From a virus: DNA of 46,404 bases. Numbering within the stretch: the stretch's first letter is position 1; each line of letters starts with the position of its first letter. The position numbers were made by a program, and so were the translations under genes. Of the stretch, positions 38,870 through 46,404 are shown piece by piece. The DNA is taken from IMG/VR virus record IMGVR_UViG_3300010885_045927, positions 1 through 46,404 of that record, one strand, 5' to 3'. Below the pieces are notes generated by a model. That model was not told the origin of the DNA, made no database searches, and saw nothing but the letters and a program-made list of their open reading frames with translations.

Positions 38870-39270
38870 GTTATCTAGTGTATGTTAATGGACTAGGTCC
38901 GAACTATAAAGGAGATAATATGTATGAATTTATTTTTTCGGACGTAAAAGAAGTATGGGGGGAAGAATGGGATTCAAAACCGGCAAATGGTTACCCAAAA
39001 CCTCCCGATTTAGAATATATAAAAAAAGTCGGAGTTTTAAAAGATAGTGGAGTTGAGTTCACTCTTATACAAAACTCCGATTTTTTTAGTTTAACAGATT
39101 CTATTGATGGGGTTATTTGTTTGGTATGGGAAACTGAAAATGATGAAAAATCATCGACTCAAAAAAGAATAGTTTTTAGATTTGGTGAAACTGAAAAAGA
39201 AGTAAAAGATAAATTATATGAACGAGATATCGTTCTTGAATTTGAAAAAAAAGTAATATATGAAACCTAA
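38866..39270 (+). CDS. conserved T4-like phage protein
   Basis: 134 residues. YLVYVNGLGPNYKGDNMYEF, then EVWGEEWDSKPANGYPKPPD and FTLIQNSDFFSLTDSIDGVI, is a pattern I recall as a conserved small protein in marine T4-like phages, located among head genes as here. Function unknown. It overlaps the scaffold-like gene by 4 bases and the next gene by 11 bases. Confidence 0.7.
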   Translation: MSYLVYVNGLGPNYKGDNMYEFIFSDVKEVWGEEWDSKPANGYPKPPDLEYIKKVGVLKDSGVEFTLIQNSDFFSLTDSIDGVICLVWETENDEKSSTQKRIVFRFGETEKEVKDKLYERDIVLEFEKKVIYET

Positions 39271-40093
39271 TAAGAAAATTTTAGATTTAATTGAAAGTGG
39301 TTTCTCTTTCAAAACTCTAAACAAATTGTCTGAGACACAATTGACACAACTACACTCAAGAGTTGTTACTGAACAAGGATCTAGTAATGTTGTTAAAAAA
39401 CAAAATAAATCTACAACGTACACCATTCCGTCGGGAACCGCAAAAACAAGTGGTGCAGATGTTGATGGTATGGCAATTAAAACTGATGCGTCAGGTAATA
39501 TCACATTAACAAAAACTGAGACGACAGAAGGAAAATCTAAAAAATCAAAATCTAAAAATCCTTGGGCGATTTGCACATCATCATTGGCTGATGAGTTTGG
39601 AACTTCCGAAAGAAGTGAATGGACAAAATCTCAAATGAAAAAATATGAGAAATGTGTGATGGGTGTTAAAGAAAAAATGAATGAAGGTAAAAATCCTTTT
39701 GAATTTATTTTGGAAAATAAAATTACTCAGTTAATTGAAAAACACGTACATCCAAAAATGACTAAGAAAGATTTTTTGGAGGTTTTAACTAAGAAAATGA
39801 TTCAGGAAACTAAGACAAAGGAAAAAGAAAAGGAAAAAACCAAACCTACTACCAAACCAAATACTCCATTTTCACCAAAACCAGGACCGAATCCTGCTCC
39901 TAAAGCAAAAAAGAAAAAAATGGAGGAACAAGGTACTAAAACAAAACCAACAACAAAACCAACAACAAAACCCGGAACAAAACCCGGAACACCTTTTTCA
40001 CCAAAACCAGGACCTAACCCGGCTCCTAAAGCTAAAAAAGGTAATATACCTGATTGGTTTACATTTGATAAATTAGGATTAAAAATTAAATAA
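39260..40093 (+). CDS. virion-cluster protein with leader and duplicated Pro-rich tail
   Basis: 277 residues. The N-terminus (KKILDLIESGFSFKTLNKLS ... SRVVTEQG) is a helical leader with VTE|Q. The central conserved-looking domain has NPWAICTSSLADEFGTSERS, KYEKCVMGVKEKMNEGKN, and a helix with KHVHPKMTKKDFLEVL. The C-terminal 80 residues are Lys/Pro/Thr-rich with the 17-residue TPFSPKPGPNPAPKAKK given twice, 42 residues apart. A WAxCxxS...KCVxxVK arrangement occurs in other large-phage proteins I have seen, with no known function. Likely structural. Confidence 0.6.
   Translation: MKPNKKILDLIESGFSFKTLNKLSETQLTQLHSRVVTEQGSSNVVKKQNKSTTYTIPSGTAKTSGADVDGMAIKTDASGNITLTKTETTEGKSKKSKSKNPWAICTSSLADEFGTSERSEWTKSQMKKYEKCVMGVKEKMNEGKNPFEFILENKITQLIEKHVHPKMTKKDFLEVLTKKMIQETKTKEKEKEKTKPTTKPNTPFSPKPGPNPAPKAKKKKMEEQGTKTKPTTKPTTKPGTKPGTPFSPKPGPNPAPKAKKGNIPDWFTFDKLGLKIK
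39863..40039 (+). repeat. two-copy coding repeat (51 bases each)
   Basis: Copies at 39863-39913 and 39989-40039 encode the same 17 residues with several synonymous differences (for example CCG/CCT, GCT/GCA). The protein sequence rather than the DNA is conserved, which points to selection on the peptide. Confidence 0.7.
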
Positions 40094-40094
40094 G

Positions 40095-41462
40095 ATGAGT
40101 AATAGAAAAATACCTGTTGAGAAATTAAAAATTTTAAGAGAAGAACTTCAAAAAAAATCTGATGTTAATAAAAACCTTTCAAAATCAGATGCGACATTAT
40201 TAAAACAAATTAACTTGGCATTAAATCTTAGAAACTTAAAAGAAGCACCTATTGATTATGGTGATAGTCCTGAAAGAATGGATCCCGATGTTGAACGAAA
40301 ATTAGCTTCAGGTGAAACACCATTATCTGGTAATATTGCATTCCCAAAACTAAAAGCGGGATTAAAGACTAGTAATTTTGAAGAGTTAATCGCATCAAAA
40401 AGATTTAAAGATGTTGTTTCAAAAGTTAAACATTATACAGGTGTTAATAATGTCAGCGGAAATGCTTTCAGACAACTGATGATGTCTATGATGCAATCCT
40501 TCCAAAAAATCGTACAAATAGAGTCTCAAAACAAAGAGTATTTGGAAAATTTGGCAATTGACATGGTAAAAAAAGAATTTGAAATTCCTGAAGGGGCAAT
40601 TAATTTTGATGTGAAATTAGTTGGTATGGGAGAGATGGACACTAGCAAGTTCAAGACAAAATCTGAAGATCCTTCACAAGAGGACATTGAGGATACATTC
40701 CAAATGAACATTGAAGATGAAATGGATGATTTCATGACATCTATGGAACAATTCCAATTAGAAAAATCAAAAAGAAGATTTATTAACGCTTTAATTCAAG
40801 GAGCATCCAAAAAAGGACATTATATGTTTGAATTAGTTAAGGATGAATTAGATAATATTGATCCTAACTTATTGAGATTATATGGTGTTACAATGTCAGT
40901 TAATGATATGTTATATTGGATGTTTTCTGATGATATGATATCTTCAATGTTAGGAGGTGGCGGAGGAAGTGGAATGGCAGGTTCTGAAGAAGTTGACATT
41001 CAAACCGATCCACCAACAATCAAAGTAAGGGCAGCAATGTTTCCGGTTTTAGTACACGAGTTAATAAAAGGTGTACACGAATTAATTGCTACTCATGGAC
41101 AACCTGACGATCCGGCACAAGCTGAGATGGTAATGGCAACAACAGACACATTAGAGAATGAATTTTGGGATTTAAGATTAGGTCCTATTTTGTGGGAAAA
41201 ACTACAAGAATCATTACCTGATGAAATTTTTGAAGAGGGGCAAAGAACAATACAAGCCGCGGTTTTACAAAAGTTTTATGGATTATCCGCAAAAGAATTC
41301 CATGTCATAGCATATAAAATTATGAAAGGATCCCCTGATGGGAAAAAATTTGTTTCAGATTTAGTTTCTGACATTAAAAATCAAATGACTAAAAGTCAAT
41401 TTGGTGATTTATTTAATGATGACGATGATGATGACAATGATGAAGATGATTTAACAACATAA
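40095..41462 (+). CDS. conserved structural-type protein upstream of terminase
   Basis: 455 residues. An N-terminal helical segment (KIPVEKLKILREELQKKSDV) is followed by helical regions, a GGGGGSGM loop (about 294-302), a domain rich in Met and Asp with VRAAMFPVLVHELIKGVHEL, and an extremely acidic C-terminal tail (DDDDDDNDEDD). HELIKGVHEL recalls a short helix repeat rather than a protease: it lacks HExxH. Its position directly before terminase and its size suggest a head or neck protein; I cannot assign it. Confidence 0.65.
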   Translation: MSNRKIPVEKLKILREELQKKSDVNKNLSKSDATLLKQINLALNLRNLKEAPIDYGDSPERMDPDVERKLASGETPLSGNIAFPKLKAGLKTSNFEELIASKRFKDVVSKVKHYTGVNNVSGNAFRQLMMSMMQSFQKIVQIESQNKEYLENLAIDMVKKEFEIPEGAINFDVKLVGMGEMDTSKFKTKSEDPSQEDIEDTFQMNIEDEMDDFMTSMEQFQLEKSKRRFINALIQGASKKGHYMFELVKDELDNIDPNLLRLYGVTMSVNDMLYWMFSDDMISSMLGGGGGSGMAGSEEVDIQTDPPTIKVRAAMFPVLVHELIKGVHELIATHGQPDDPAQAEMVMATTDTLENEFWDLRLGPILWEKLQESLPDEIFEEGQRTIQAAVLQKFYGLSAKEFHVIAYKIMKGSPDGKKFVSDLVSDIKNQMTKSQFGDLFNDDDDDDNDEDDLTT

Positions 41463-41464
41463 TA

Positions 41465-43246
41465 ATGGCGACATTATCAAAAGAACAAGTATTAATTGAA
41501 TATGTAAAGTGCGTAAAGGATTCCCCTTACGCACTTCGTACATATTTACAAACCTACGATAATACGGTATCAAAATATGTACCTCTTGATTTATTTCTTG
41601 ATCAAATTTCTTTGATTGAGGATTATGAAAATTTTAATGAAAATATCGCATTAAAGTATCGACAAGCGGGTGTATCAACCGTAACGGCAGCATGGGCGTC
41701 AAAAAAAATTGCCTTTGCCCCAAAAACAAAACCTGAAAAAATATTGATTATTGCTAACAAACTTGATACCGCTCAAGAAATGGCAAATAAAGTAAGAAGT
41801 TTTATTCAGCAATGGCCGGCTTGGACAGGAATACAATTTTCAACGGAGAAGAATTCACAAAGACATTTTAAGTTAAATAATGGATGTGAAGTTAAAGCTG
41901 TTGCAACGTCAAAAGATGCTTTACGTGGGTACACCCCAACAATACTTATATTTGATGAGGCGGCGTATATCGAAGCTGATTCTGATTTTTGGTCAGCCTG
42001 TATGGCATCACTATCAACTGGTGGTAAAGTAATCGTTATTTCAACTCCAAACGGACATGATCCGATTTATTATGAAATTTACGATCAAGCGAATAGAGGG
42101 TTGAATGACTTTAAAATATCTGAAATGTTTTGGTTTAGAGACCCAAGATACACAAAAGATCTTTTCATGATTAAAACTGACGACATTATACATTATCTTC
42201 TTAACAGAGAGGAATATAAATTAGATGCGATAATCGATTTGTCTGATTTAGAAATGGGCGAATCTAAAATTGAAAAGATTAAATCTTTAATATCTCAAGG
42301 ATATAAACCTTGTTCGTCATGGTACGAAACAATGGTTAAAAAATTAAAGTTTGATAAACGTAAAATTAATCAAGAATTAGAGTGTGCATTTTTAGGTTCA
42401 GGGGATAACGTATTTGATATTAAATTATTACAAACAATTAAAGAAAATCATATTGAAGAACCTCAAAATAAAATGATGGGTGGTTCTTTATGGATATGGA
42501 ATGAACCTGTAGCTGGACATAGATATCTTATGGGTGTTGACGTTAGCCGCGGTGATAGCGAGGATTACTCAACATTTCAAATTATCGATTTTGAAACAAG
42601 GGAACAAGTTGCTGAGTATGTTGGTAAATTACCGCCTGATATCTTGGCTGAGATATGTTATAAGTGGGGTGGTATGTATTCTTGTTTTGTGGTAATTGAT
42701 ATTACCGGAGGTATGGGTGTAACTACCGCAAGAAAAATGCAAGAGTTGGGTTATAAAGATTTATATATTGACGGAGTTGATAACGCAAACAAATGGAAAT
42801 ATGATGTAAAGGCGGTTGAAAAAATACCAGGTATCAATTTTAATAATAAACGGGTACAGATTATAGCTTCATTTGAAGAGGGGTTAAGACACGGTTTAAA
42901 AGTTAAGAGTTCAAGATTACTTAATGAAATGAATTCATTTGTGTATGTAAATGGACGACCCGATCACCAAAAAGGTGGGCATGACGATTTAATTATGTCA
43001 ATTTCAATGGCGTTATATGTTGCCGAATCTAATTTTGCGAGTTTATCCAAAGTGACAGAACAAACAAAGGCAATGTTAAATTCTTGGACTGTTAACGTTA
43101 ATGAGACACCATCTAAAGTGTTAGATTTTGATCCTAATGTTCCTAATTTACAATCAAGACCAACAAATCCAACACAAAGAATATATGATAATCAACCGTC
43201 AAGACAAGATTATGAAAGATATGGTTGGTTATTTGGTGGTAGATGA
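41465..43246 (+). CDS. terL: terminase large subunit (T4 gp17-like)
   Basis: DNA-packaging motor ATPase and headful nuclease. 593 residues. ATPase domain: P-loop KYRQAGVST (64-72), Walker B ILIFDEAA (160-167), coupling motif VIVISTPNG (about 189-197). Nuclease domain: LMGVDVSRGD (Asp359), VVIDITGGM (Asp412) and the late HDDLIMS Asp pair, an RNase H-like triad. The P-loop lacks the usual Lys (GKT/GKS) and has VST; the preceding Arg may serve, as seen in some T4-like relatives I recall. The small subunit is not evident. It lies 2 bases after the previous gene and upstream of the portal. Confidence 0.95.
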   Translation: MATLSKEQVLIEYVKCVKDSPYALRTYLQTYDNTVSKYVPLDLFLDQISLIEDYENFNENIALKYRQAGVSTVTAAWASKKIAFAPKTKPEKILIIANKLDTAQEMANKVRSFIQQWPAWTGIQFSTEKNSQRHFKLNNGCEVKAVATSKDALRGYTPTILIFDEAAYIEADSDFWSACMASLSTGGKVIVISTPNGHDPIYYEIYDQANRGLNDFKISEMFWFRDPRYTKDLFMIKTDDIIHYLLNREEYKLDAIIDLSDLEMGESKIEKIKSLISQGYKPCSSWYETMVKKLKFDKRKINQELECAFLGSGDNVFDIKLLQTIKENHIEEPQNKMMGGSLWIWNEPVAGHRYLMGVDVSRGDSEDYSTFQIIDFETREQVAEYVGKLPPDILAEICYKWGGMYSCFVVIDITGGMGVTTARKMQELGYKDLYIDGVDNANKWKYDVKAVEKIPGINFNNKRVQIIASFEEGLRHGLKVKSSRLLNEMNSFVYVNGRPDHQKGGHDDLIMSISMALYVAESNFASLSKVTEQTKAMLNSWTVNVNETPSKVLDFDPNVPNLQSRPTNPTQRIYDNQPSRQDYERYGWLFGGR

Positions 43247-43255
43247 TATTTATAA
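43245..43255 (+). promoter_or_regulatory. phage promoter motif GATATTTATAA
   Basis: One-base variant of TATATTTATAA, overlapping the terminase stop codon and 12 bases before the ATG at 43268. Confidence 0.45.
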
Positions 43256-43267
43256 GAAAAAATAAAT

Positions 43268-43396
43268 ATGGGATTAGTTCAAAGAAAAAAATCGGGAAGA
43301 AAACTTAATGGGAGTAAATTAATTGTTCCAGGACAAGGAGTATCAACGGTAAAAGGTTCTGATGACGATAAAAGAATTCCAAAAGGTAAAAATTAA
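43268..43396 (+). CDS. very small basic protein
   Basis: A 42-residue open frame (MGLVQRKKSGRKLNGSKLIV ... DDDKRIPKGKN) between terminase and portal, strongly basic with Gly turns. It has a promoter-like element upstream and codon use like its neighbours. It could be a DNA- or capsid-binding peptide. Not recognised; below the usual size cut-off but well placed. Confidence 0.55.
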   Translation: MGLVQRKKSGRKLNGSKLIVPGQGVSTVKGSDDDKRIPKGKN

Positions 43397-43433
43397 AACT
43401 TCAATTTAAGTTAATTTGGGTTAATATTATATT

Positions 43434-45272
43434 ATGGAATTAAATACGCAAGATAATAATAAAAATAATAATTTAACGGTTTGGCAAAGGTTATCAAAAA
43501 CTTTTGGACCTAATTCGTTATTGGGGCAAGATTACCCAACTTATCATTATGATAAGAAAGAACTTTTAAAAACCACAAACAAACAAGAGTTTGAGAGAGA
43601 AAAACTCCAAGCACAACAAACATATTATTTAGCTAACCAATGGACAAAGATTGAAAACAATCTTTATACTCAAGCCATTTATTATGAACCAACAAGATTA
43701 GCATCATTTTATGATTATGAAAGTATGGAGTATACTCCTGAAATTTCTGCGGCTTTAGATATCTACGGTGAGGAATCTACTACGGTAGATCAAAATGGAC
43801 AAATGTTACAGATTTATTCTGAGTCAAAAAGAATTAAATCTATATTAGACGATTTGTTTAACAATGTATTAGACATTAATACCAATTTACCAATGTGGAC
43901 AAGGAATACTTGTAAATATGGTGATAATTTTGTCTATATAAAATTAGATCCTGAAAAAGGAGTTGTTGGTTGTATGCAATTACCTATTATTGAGATTGAA
44001 AGATTAGAAAAAGGTATGGCGGCAAAAGCTTCTAGAGTTGAGGAGGATCCGGCACATAAAGGATTAAGATTTAAATGGAAAGCAAAAGACATTGATTTTA
44101 ATACTTGGGAAGTTGCTCATTTTAGATTATTAGGTGATGATAGAAAACTTCCTTATGGAACATCAATGTTAGAAAAGGCACGTCGTATTTGGAAACAATT
44201 ATTATTATCAGAAGACGCAATGTTAATCTATAGAACATCAAGGGCACCTGAAAGAAGGGTGTTTAAAGTGTTTGTTGGTAATATGGACGATAAAGATGTT
44301 GAACCTTATGTACAACGTGTTGCAAACAAGTTTAAAAGAGATCAAGTGGTAGATTCTAAATCAGGTAACGTTGATTTGAGATTCAATCAAATGGCGGTAG
44401 ATCAAGATTATTTCATCCCTGTAAGAGATCCGGCACAATCATCCCCTATTGAAACATTACCAGGTGCTCAGAACTTGAGTGAGATTGCCGACATCGAATA
44501 TATTCAAAAGAAACTTTTAACAGCTCTTAGAGTACCTAAAGCGTTTTTAGGATTTGAGGAAGTAGTTGGTGATGGTAAAAACCTATCGTTACAAGATATT
44601 CGTTTTGCAAGAACAATTAACAGAATACAAAAAAGTATGTTAGCAGAAATGAATAAAATTGCTATCATACACTTATTCTTATTAGGGTTTGAAGATGAAT
44701 TATCAAATTTTGCATTAACATTAACTAACCCATCGACTCAAGCTGATTTGTTAAAAGTTGATGTGTGGAAAGAAAAAGTTACGTTATATAAAGATATGGT
44801 TTCGTCGGTTGAAGGTATTGCTCCTGTGTCAGCGTCTTGGGCTAAAAAACATATTCTTGGAATGTCTGATGAAGAAATTAGATTGGATATCCAACAACAG
44901 CGAATTGAAAGAGCTGTGGCTAAAGAACTTGCAGATACCCCTACAATTATTGTTAGAACAGGTATATTCGACACGGTAGACAAACTTTATGGTAACTTAT
45001 CAGGTTCTACTCAACCATCTTCATCAACTCCTCCTGAGTCACCTATGGGAGGATTAGAACCATCAGGAGGAGGTGAATCACCACCACCACCATCAGGGGG
45101 TGAAGCTCCGGGTGGGGCAGAGGTAACTCCTGAATCCGTAAAAAAAGATAATTTAAAAATTTTAGTTGAACGTGCCACAATGATTCAAGACGAAGATTTC
45201 ATAGATTTATCTAAAGCAAGAAATTCTTTAGGAGAAATTCAAGATGAATTGGATAAACTTTTAGGTGACTAA
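43434..45272 (+). CDS. portal protein (T4 gp20-like)
   Basis: Dodecameric portal at the head vertex, docking site for terminase and the neck. 612 residues. The core matches T4 gp20-type portals: YTPEISAALDIYGEESTTVD, a WTRNTCKYGDNFVYIKLD strand, then AHFRLLGDDRKLPYGTSMLE, RIWKQLLLSEDAMLIYRTSR followed by APERRVFKV, NLSEIADIEYIQKKLLTALR, KAFLGFEE and FARTINRIQK. The C-terminal 100 residues are a Ser/Pro/Gly linker (about 520-565) plus a helical segment. Placed directly after terminase as in T4-like genomes. Confidence 0.95.
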   Translation: MELNTQDNNKNNNLTVWQRLSKTFGPNSLLGQDYPTYHYDKKELLKTTNKQEFEREKLQAQQTYYLANQWTKIENNLYTQAIYYEPTRLASFYDYESMEYTPEISAALDIYGEESTTVDQNGQMLQIYSESKRIKSILDDLFNNVLDINTNLPMWTRNTCKYGDNFVYIKLDPEKGVVGCMQLPIIEIERLEKGMAAKASRVEEDPAHKGLRFKWKAKDIDFNTWEVAHFRLLGDDRKLPYGTSMLEKARRIWKQLLLSEDAMLIYRTSRAPERRVFKVFVGNMDDKDVEPYVQRVANKFKRDQVVDSKSGNVDLRFNQMAVDQDYFIPVRDPAQSSPIETLPGAQNLSEIADIEYIQKKLLTALRVPKAFLGFEEVVGDGKNLSLQDIRFARTINRIQKSMLAEMNKIAIIHLFLLGFEDELSNFALTLTNPSTQADLLKVDVWKEKVTLYKDMVSSVEGIAPVSASWAKKHILGMSDEEIRLDIQQQRIERAVAKELADTPTIIVRTGIFDTVDKLYGNLSGSTQPSSSTPPESPMGGLEPSGGGESPPPPSGGEAPGGAEVTPESVKKDNLKILVERATMIQDEDFIDLSKARNSLGEIQDELDKLLGD

Positions 45273-45292
45273 TATTTATATATAAAAATACT

Positions 45293-46009
45293 ATGACATC
45301 ATTTGGTTTAATTAAAACAAAAATAGAAAAAAAGTTATCTGATTCATATCAGAATGAAACTTTTAAAACAGAATTCGCAAGATTTAAAAAACTTGTGTTA
45401 GAGAATAAAAAAATAAGTAAGGTTTTATTCTTATATAATGAATTGATTGATAATAAAAATTTATCTGAATCAAACGCAAAAGAATTTGTTACAGAATGTA
45501 TTAATTCTTACAAGTCAATTAATCTAAAACAAAGTGATTTAAATCTTTTAGAAAATTGGTTAAAAAATACAACTTGTAAAAACAAATATTCGGATATTGA
45601 TACCATATTTTCAAACGATGTTTTAAAGTTAGTTGAAAAAGTTGAATCAAAAAATAGAATTGTTGAAGGTTTAAGACAATCTCCACCCGAAACTTCAAAA
45701 TCACAAATTAATCTTCCAATTAAGTCAATGGTACAAATTGCAAACAAAACTTTCGCAAAACACATTGAATCTTTAACTGAAGGTGAGAAGAAAGAATTAA
45801 TGGGAGTGTTAACAATATCTGACGATGAATTAAAAGATTCTTTCAACAAATTAAAAGAAGATACAATCCAAAAATTAAATCTGTTAAATCAAAAAGAATC
45901 CGACTCCGAAATTAAATCCAAAGTGGATGAAACAATTTCTAAAATACAGAATGAAAATGTTGACAGATTAAACTATTTCAAATTAAAAAAATTAAACGAA
46001 ACAATTTAA
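45293..46009 (+). CDS. helical protein after portal, possible head-core protein
   Basis: 238 residues, almost wholly helical and highly charged (KIEKKLSDSYQNETFKTEFA at the start; ELMGVLTISDDELKDSFNKL toward the end), with few aromatics. Its position after portal and its composition fit prohead core or scaffold components. A TATTTATATATAAA promoter-like element lies upstream. Its last 4 bases overlap the convergent bS21 gene. No family recognised. Confidence 0.6.
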   Translation: MTSFGLIKTKIEKKLSDSYQNETFKTEFARFKKLVLENKKISKVLFLYNELIDNKNLSESNAKEFVTECINSYKSINLKQSDLNLLENWLKNTTCKNKYSDIDTIFSNDVLKLVEKVESKNRIVEGLRQSPPETSKSQINLPIKSMVQIANKTFAKHIESLTEGEKKELMGVLTISDDELKDSFNKLKEDTIQKLNLLNQKESDSEIKSKVDETISKIQNENVDRLNYFKLKKLNETI

Positions 46010-46194
46010 TCGTTTTGATTTAATTTATTTTTGTAAATAGCCTTTAATTTTGTGTTTCTTTTCTTTACTGAATACTTTACAAATTCTTTCCTTTCTTGGA
46101 GTTGTTTAACTTGTCTGGTTTTAATAACCTTACTTTTCAAAGCCTTCAAAGCTCTCTCAATGTTTCCGTGTTCTTTTACGTTTACTATTAGCAT
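46006..46194 (-). CDS. rpsU: ribosomal protein bS21
   Basis: Small-subunit ribosomal protein located near the 3' end of 16S rRNA. 62 residues covering the whole family: MLIVNVKEHGNIERALKALK, RQVKQLQERKEFVKYSVKKR and KAIYKNKLNQND. MLIVNVKEGE...ERALK and the KRR-rich middle are typical, and the length matches Bacteroidota S21. In this phylum bS21 helps hide the anti-Shine-Dalgarno, so a phage copy could change which messages are translated. The leader upstream (GATATTTTAATATAAT) has no AGGAGG, unlike the SD-bearing cellular rpsU genes known in this group. Confidence 0.93.
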   Translation of the reverse strand: MLIVNVKEHGNIERALKALKSKVIKTRQVKQLQERKEFVKYSVKKRNTKLKAIYKNKLNQND

Positions 46195-46225
46195 ATTATA
46201 TTAAAATATCTTGATATTCAGTTTT

Positions 46226-46259
46226 TTTGACTTTTATAGTTAAATATATTATATTTTTG
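46226..46259 (+). promoter_or_regulatory. host-type promoter of the last gene
   Basis: TTTG (46226-46229), 22-base spacer, TATTTTTG (46252-46259), a looser match to TTTG-TAnnTTTG. The next ATG is at 46290. Confidence 0.4.
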
Positions 46260-46289
46260 TTAACAATAAACTGATTAGTATGAGAATGA

Positions 46290-46404
46290 ATGAAAAAAGG
46301 TAAAACCTCACGAATAGTGGGTTATAAAACAGCAAAGATAGTATATGGAACGGTAGATTCCAAAAATTTAAAATCAATTTACGTAAATTTACAAACTTGG
46401 GTTA
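46290..46404 (+). CDS. partial conserved phage protein, runs off the window
   Basis: Open for 38 codons to the end of the window: MKKGKTSRIVGYKTAKIVYG followed by TVDSKNLKSIYVNLQTWV. The 'KIVYGTVxSKNxKSxYVNxQTW' pattern is one I recall from a conserved small phage protein of unknown function. An ATG eight bases upstream is in a frame that stops after 7 codons, so this start is preferred. Confidence 0.6.
   Translation, partial: MKKGKTSRIVGYKTAKIVYGTVDSKNLKSIYVNLQTWV

Noticed and set aside
40995-41110. Possible HExxH protease motif in the gene before terminase (HELIKGVHEL)
   Set aside because: Spacing is H-E-L-I-K-G-V-H, not HExxH, and no other metal ligands are evident.

Overview
The window is a 46.4 kb piece of the genome of a large tailed, T4-like bacteriophage that infects a member of the Bacteroidota, most likely a flavobacterium. 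The virus identity comes from a T4 gp17-type terminase large subunit followed by a gp20-type portal at the right end, with conserved T4-like virion proteins around them. The host assignment comes from four things: a C-terminal type IX secretion sorting domain, a Bacteroidota-type ribosomal protein bS21, TTTG-N19-22-TAnnTTTG promoters, and start codons with A-rich rather than Shine-Dalgarno leaders. The DNA is very AT-rich throughout and genes are packed with 1-4 base overlaps.

Layout. At 1-9.2 kb are a polyphosphate kinase 2, a basic virion-type protein, a cupin, and a leftward block with a GMP reductase/IMP dehydrogenase-like enzyme and an acyl-CoA thioesterase, then conserved unknown phage genes. 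At 9.2-15.5 kb is a run of probable internal virion proteins plus a SprT-like metalloprotease. At 15.6-19.7 kb is an RNA-rich region: two leftward tRNA-like RNAs with non-canonical bodies, a free-standing NUMOD3/PD-(D/E)xK endonuclease gene, a polynucleotide kinase whose Walker A is split by an in-frame TAACTA, an Rnl1-type RNA ligase, three overlapping membrane or exported genes, and a compact structured RNA. At 20-24 kb are virion genes, tRNA-Arg(UCU), tRNA-Glu(UUC), a third abnormal tRNA-like gene, a PspC protein, a GAF-like protein and a flavodoxin-fold reductase. At 24-29.8 kb are a DnaJ-type zinc-finger protein, a lipoprotein, a T9SS cargo protein, a three-domain lysin, a tmRNA and two paralogous exported proteins. 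At 29.9-36.6 kb are an M20-type peptidase, a ClpC-like unfoldase, an L,D-transpeptidase-like protein, an exported archaemetzincin and a KTSC protein. At 36.6-46 kb is the head module (nucleotidyltransferase, acidic scaffold-like protein, terminase, portal), then bS21.

How it fits together. About ten otherwise unrelated proteins begin with one of two related short leaders (type 1 'KLTESDLxxIVKxVxxEQ'; type 2 'IxRIxxxMGxxLTEN') that end in the (I/L)xE signature cut by T4-type prohead proteases. I infer that these are capsid-targeting propeptides. The proteins carrying them, including PPK2, the lysin and the L,D-transpeptidase, would then be packed in the head and delivered with the DNA. Most genes with such leaders, or their operon heads, are preceded by TATATTTATAA, often 2-17 bases from the start codon. 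Genes that look host-directed (RNA repair, tRNAs, exported proteins, peptidases, archaemetzincin) are preceded instead by the host-type TAnnTTTG. This suggests two temporal classes with very short or absent leaders. The tmRNA, bS21, tRNAs, RNA repair genes and odd tRNA-like RNAs form a translation-directed toolkit.

Limits: function calls rest on visible motifs and recalled family features only. No search, fold prediction or structure prediction was run.
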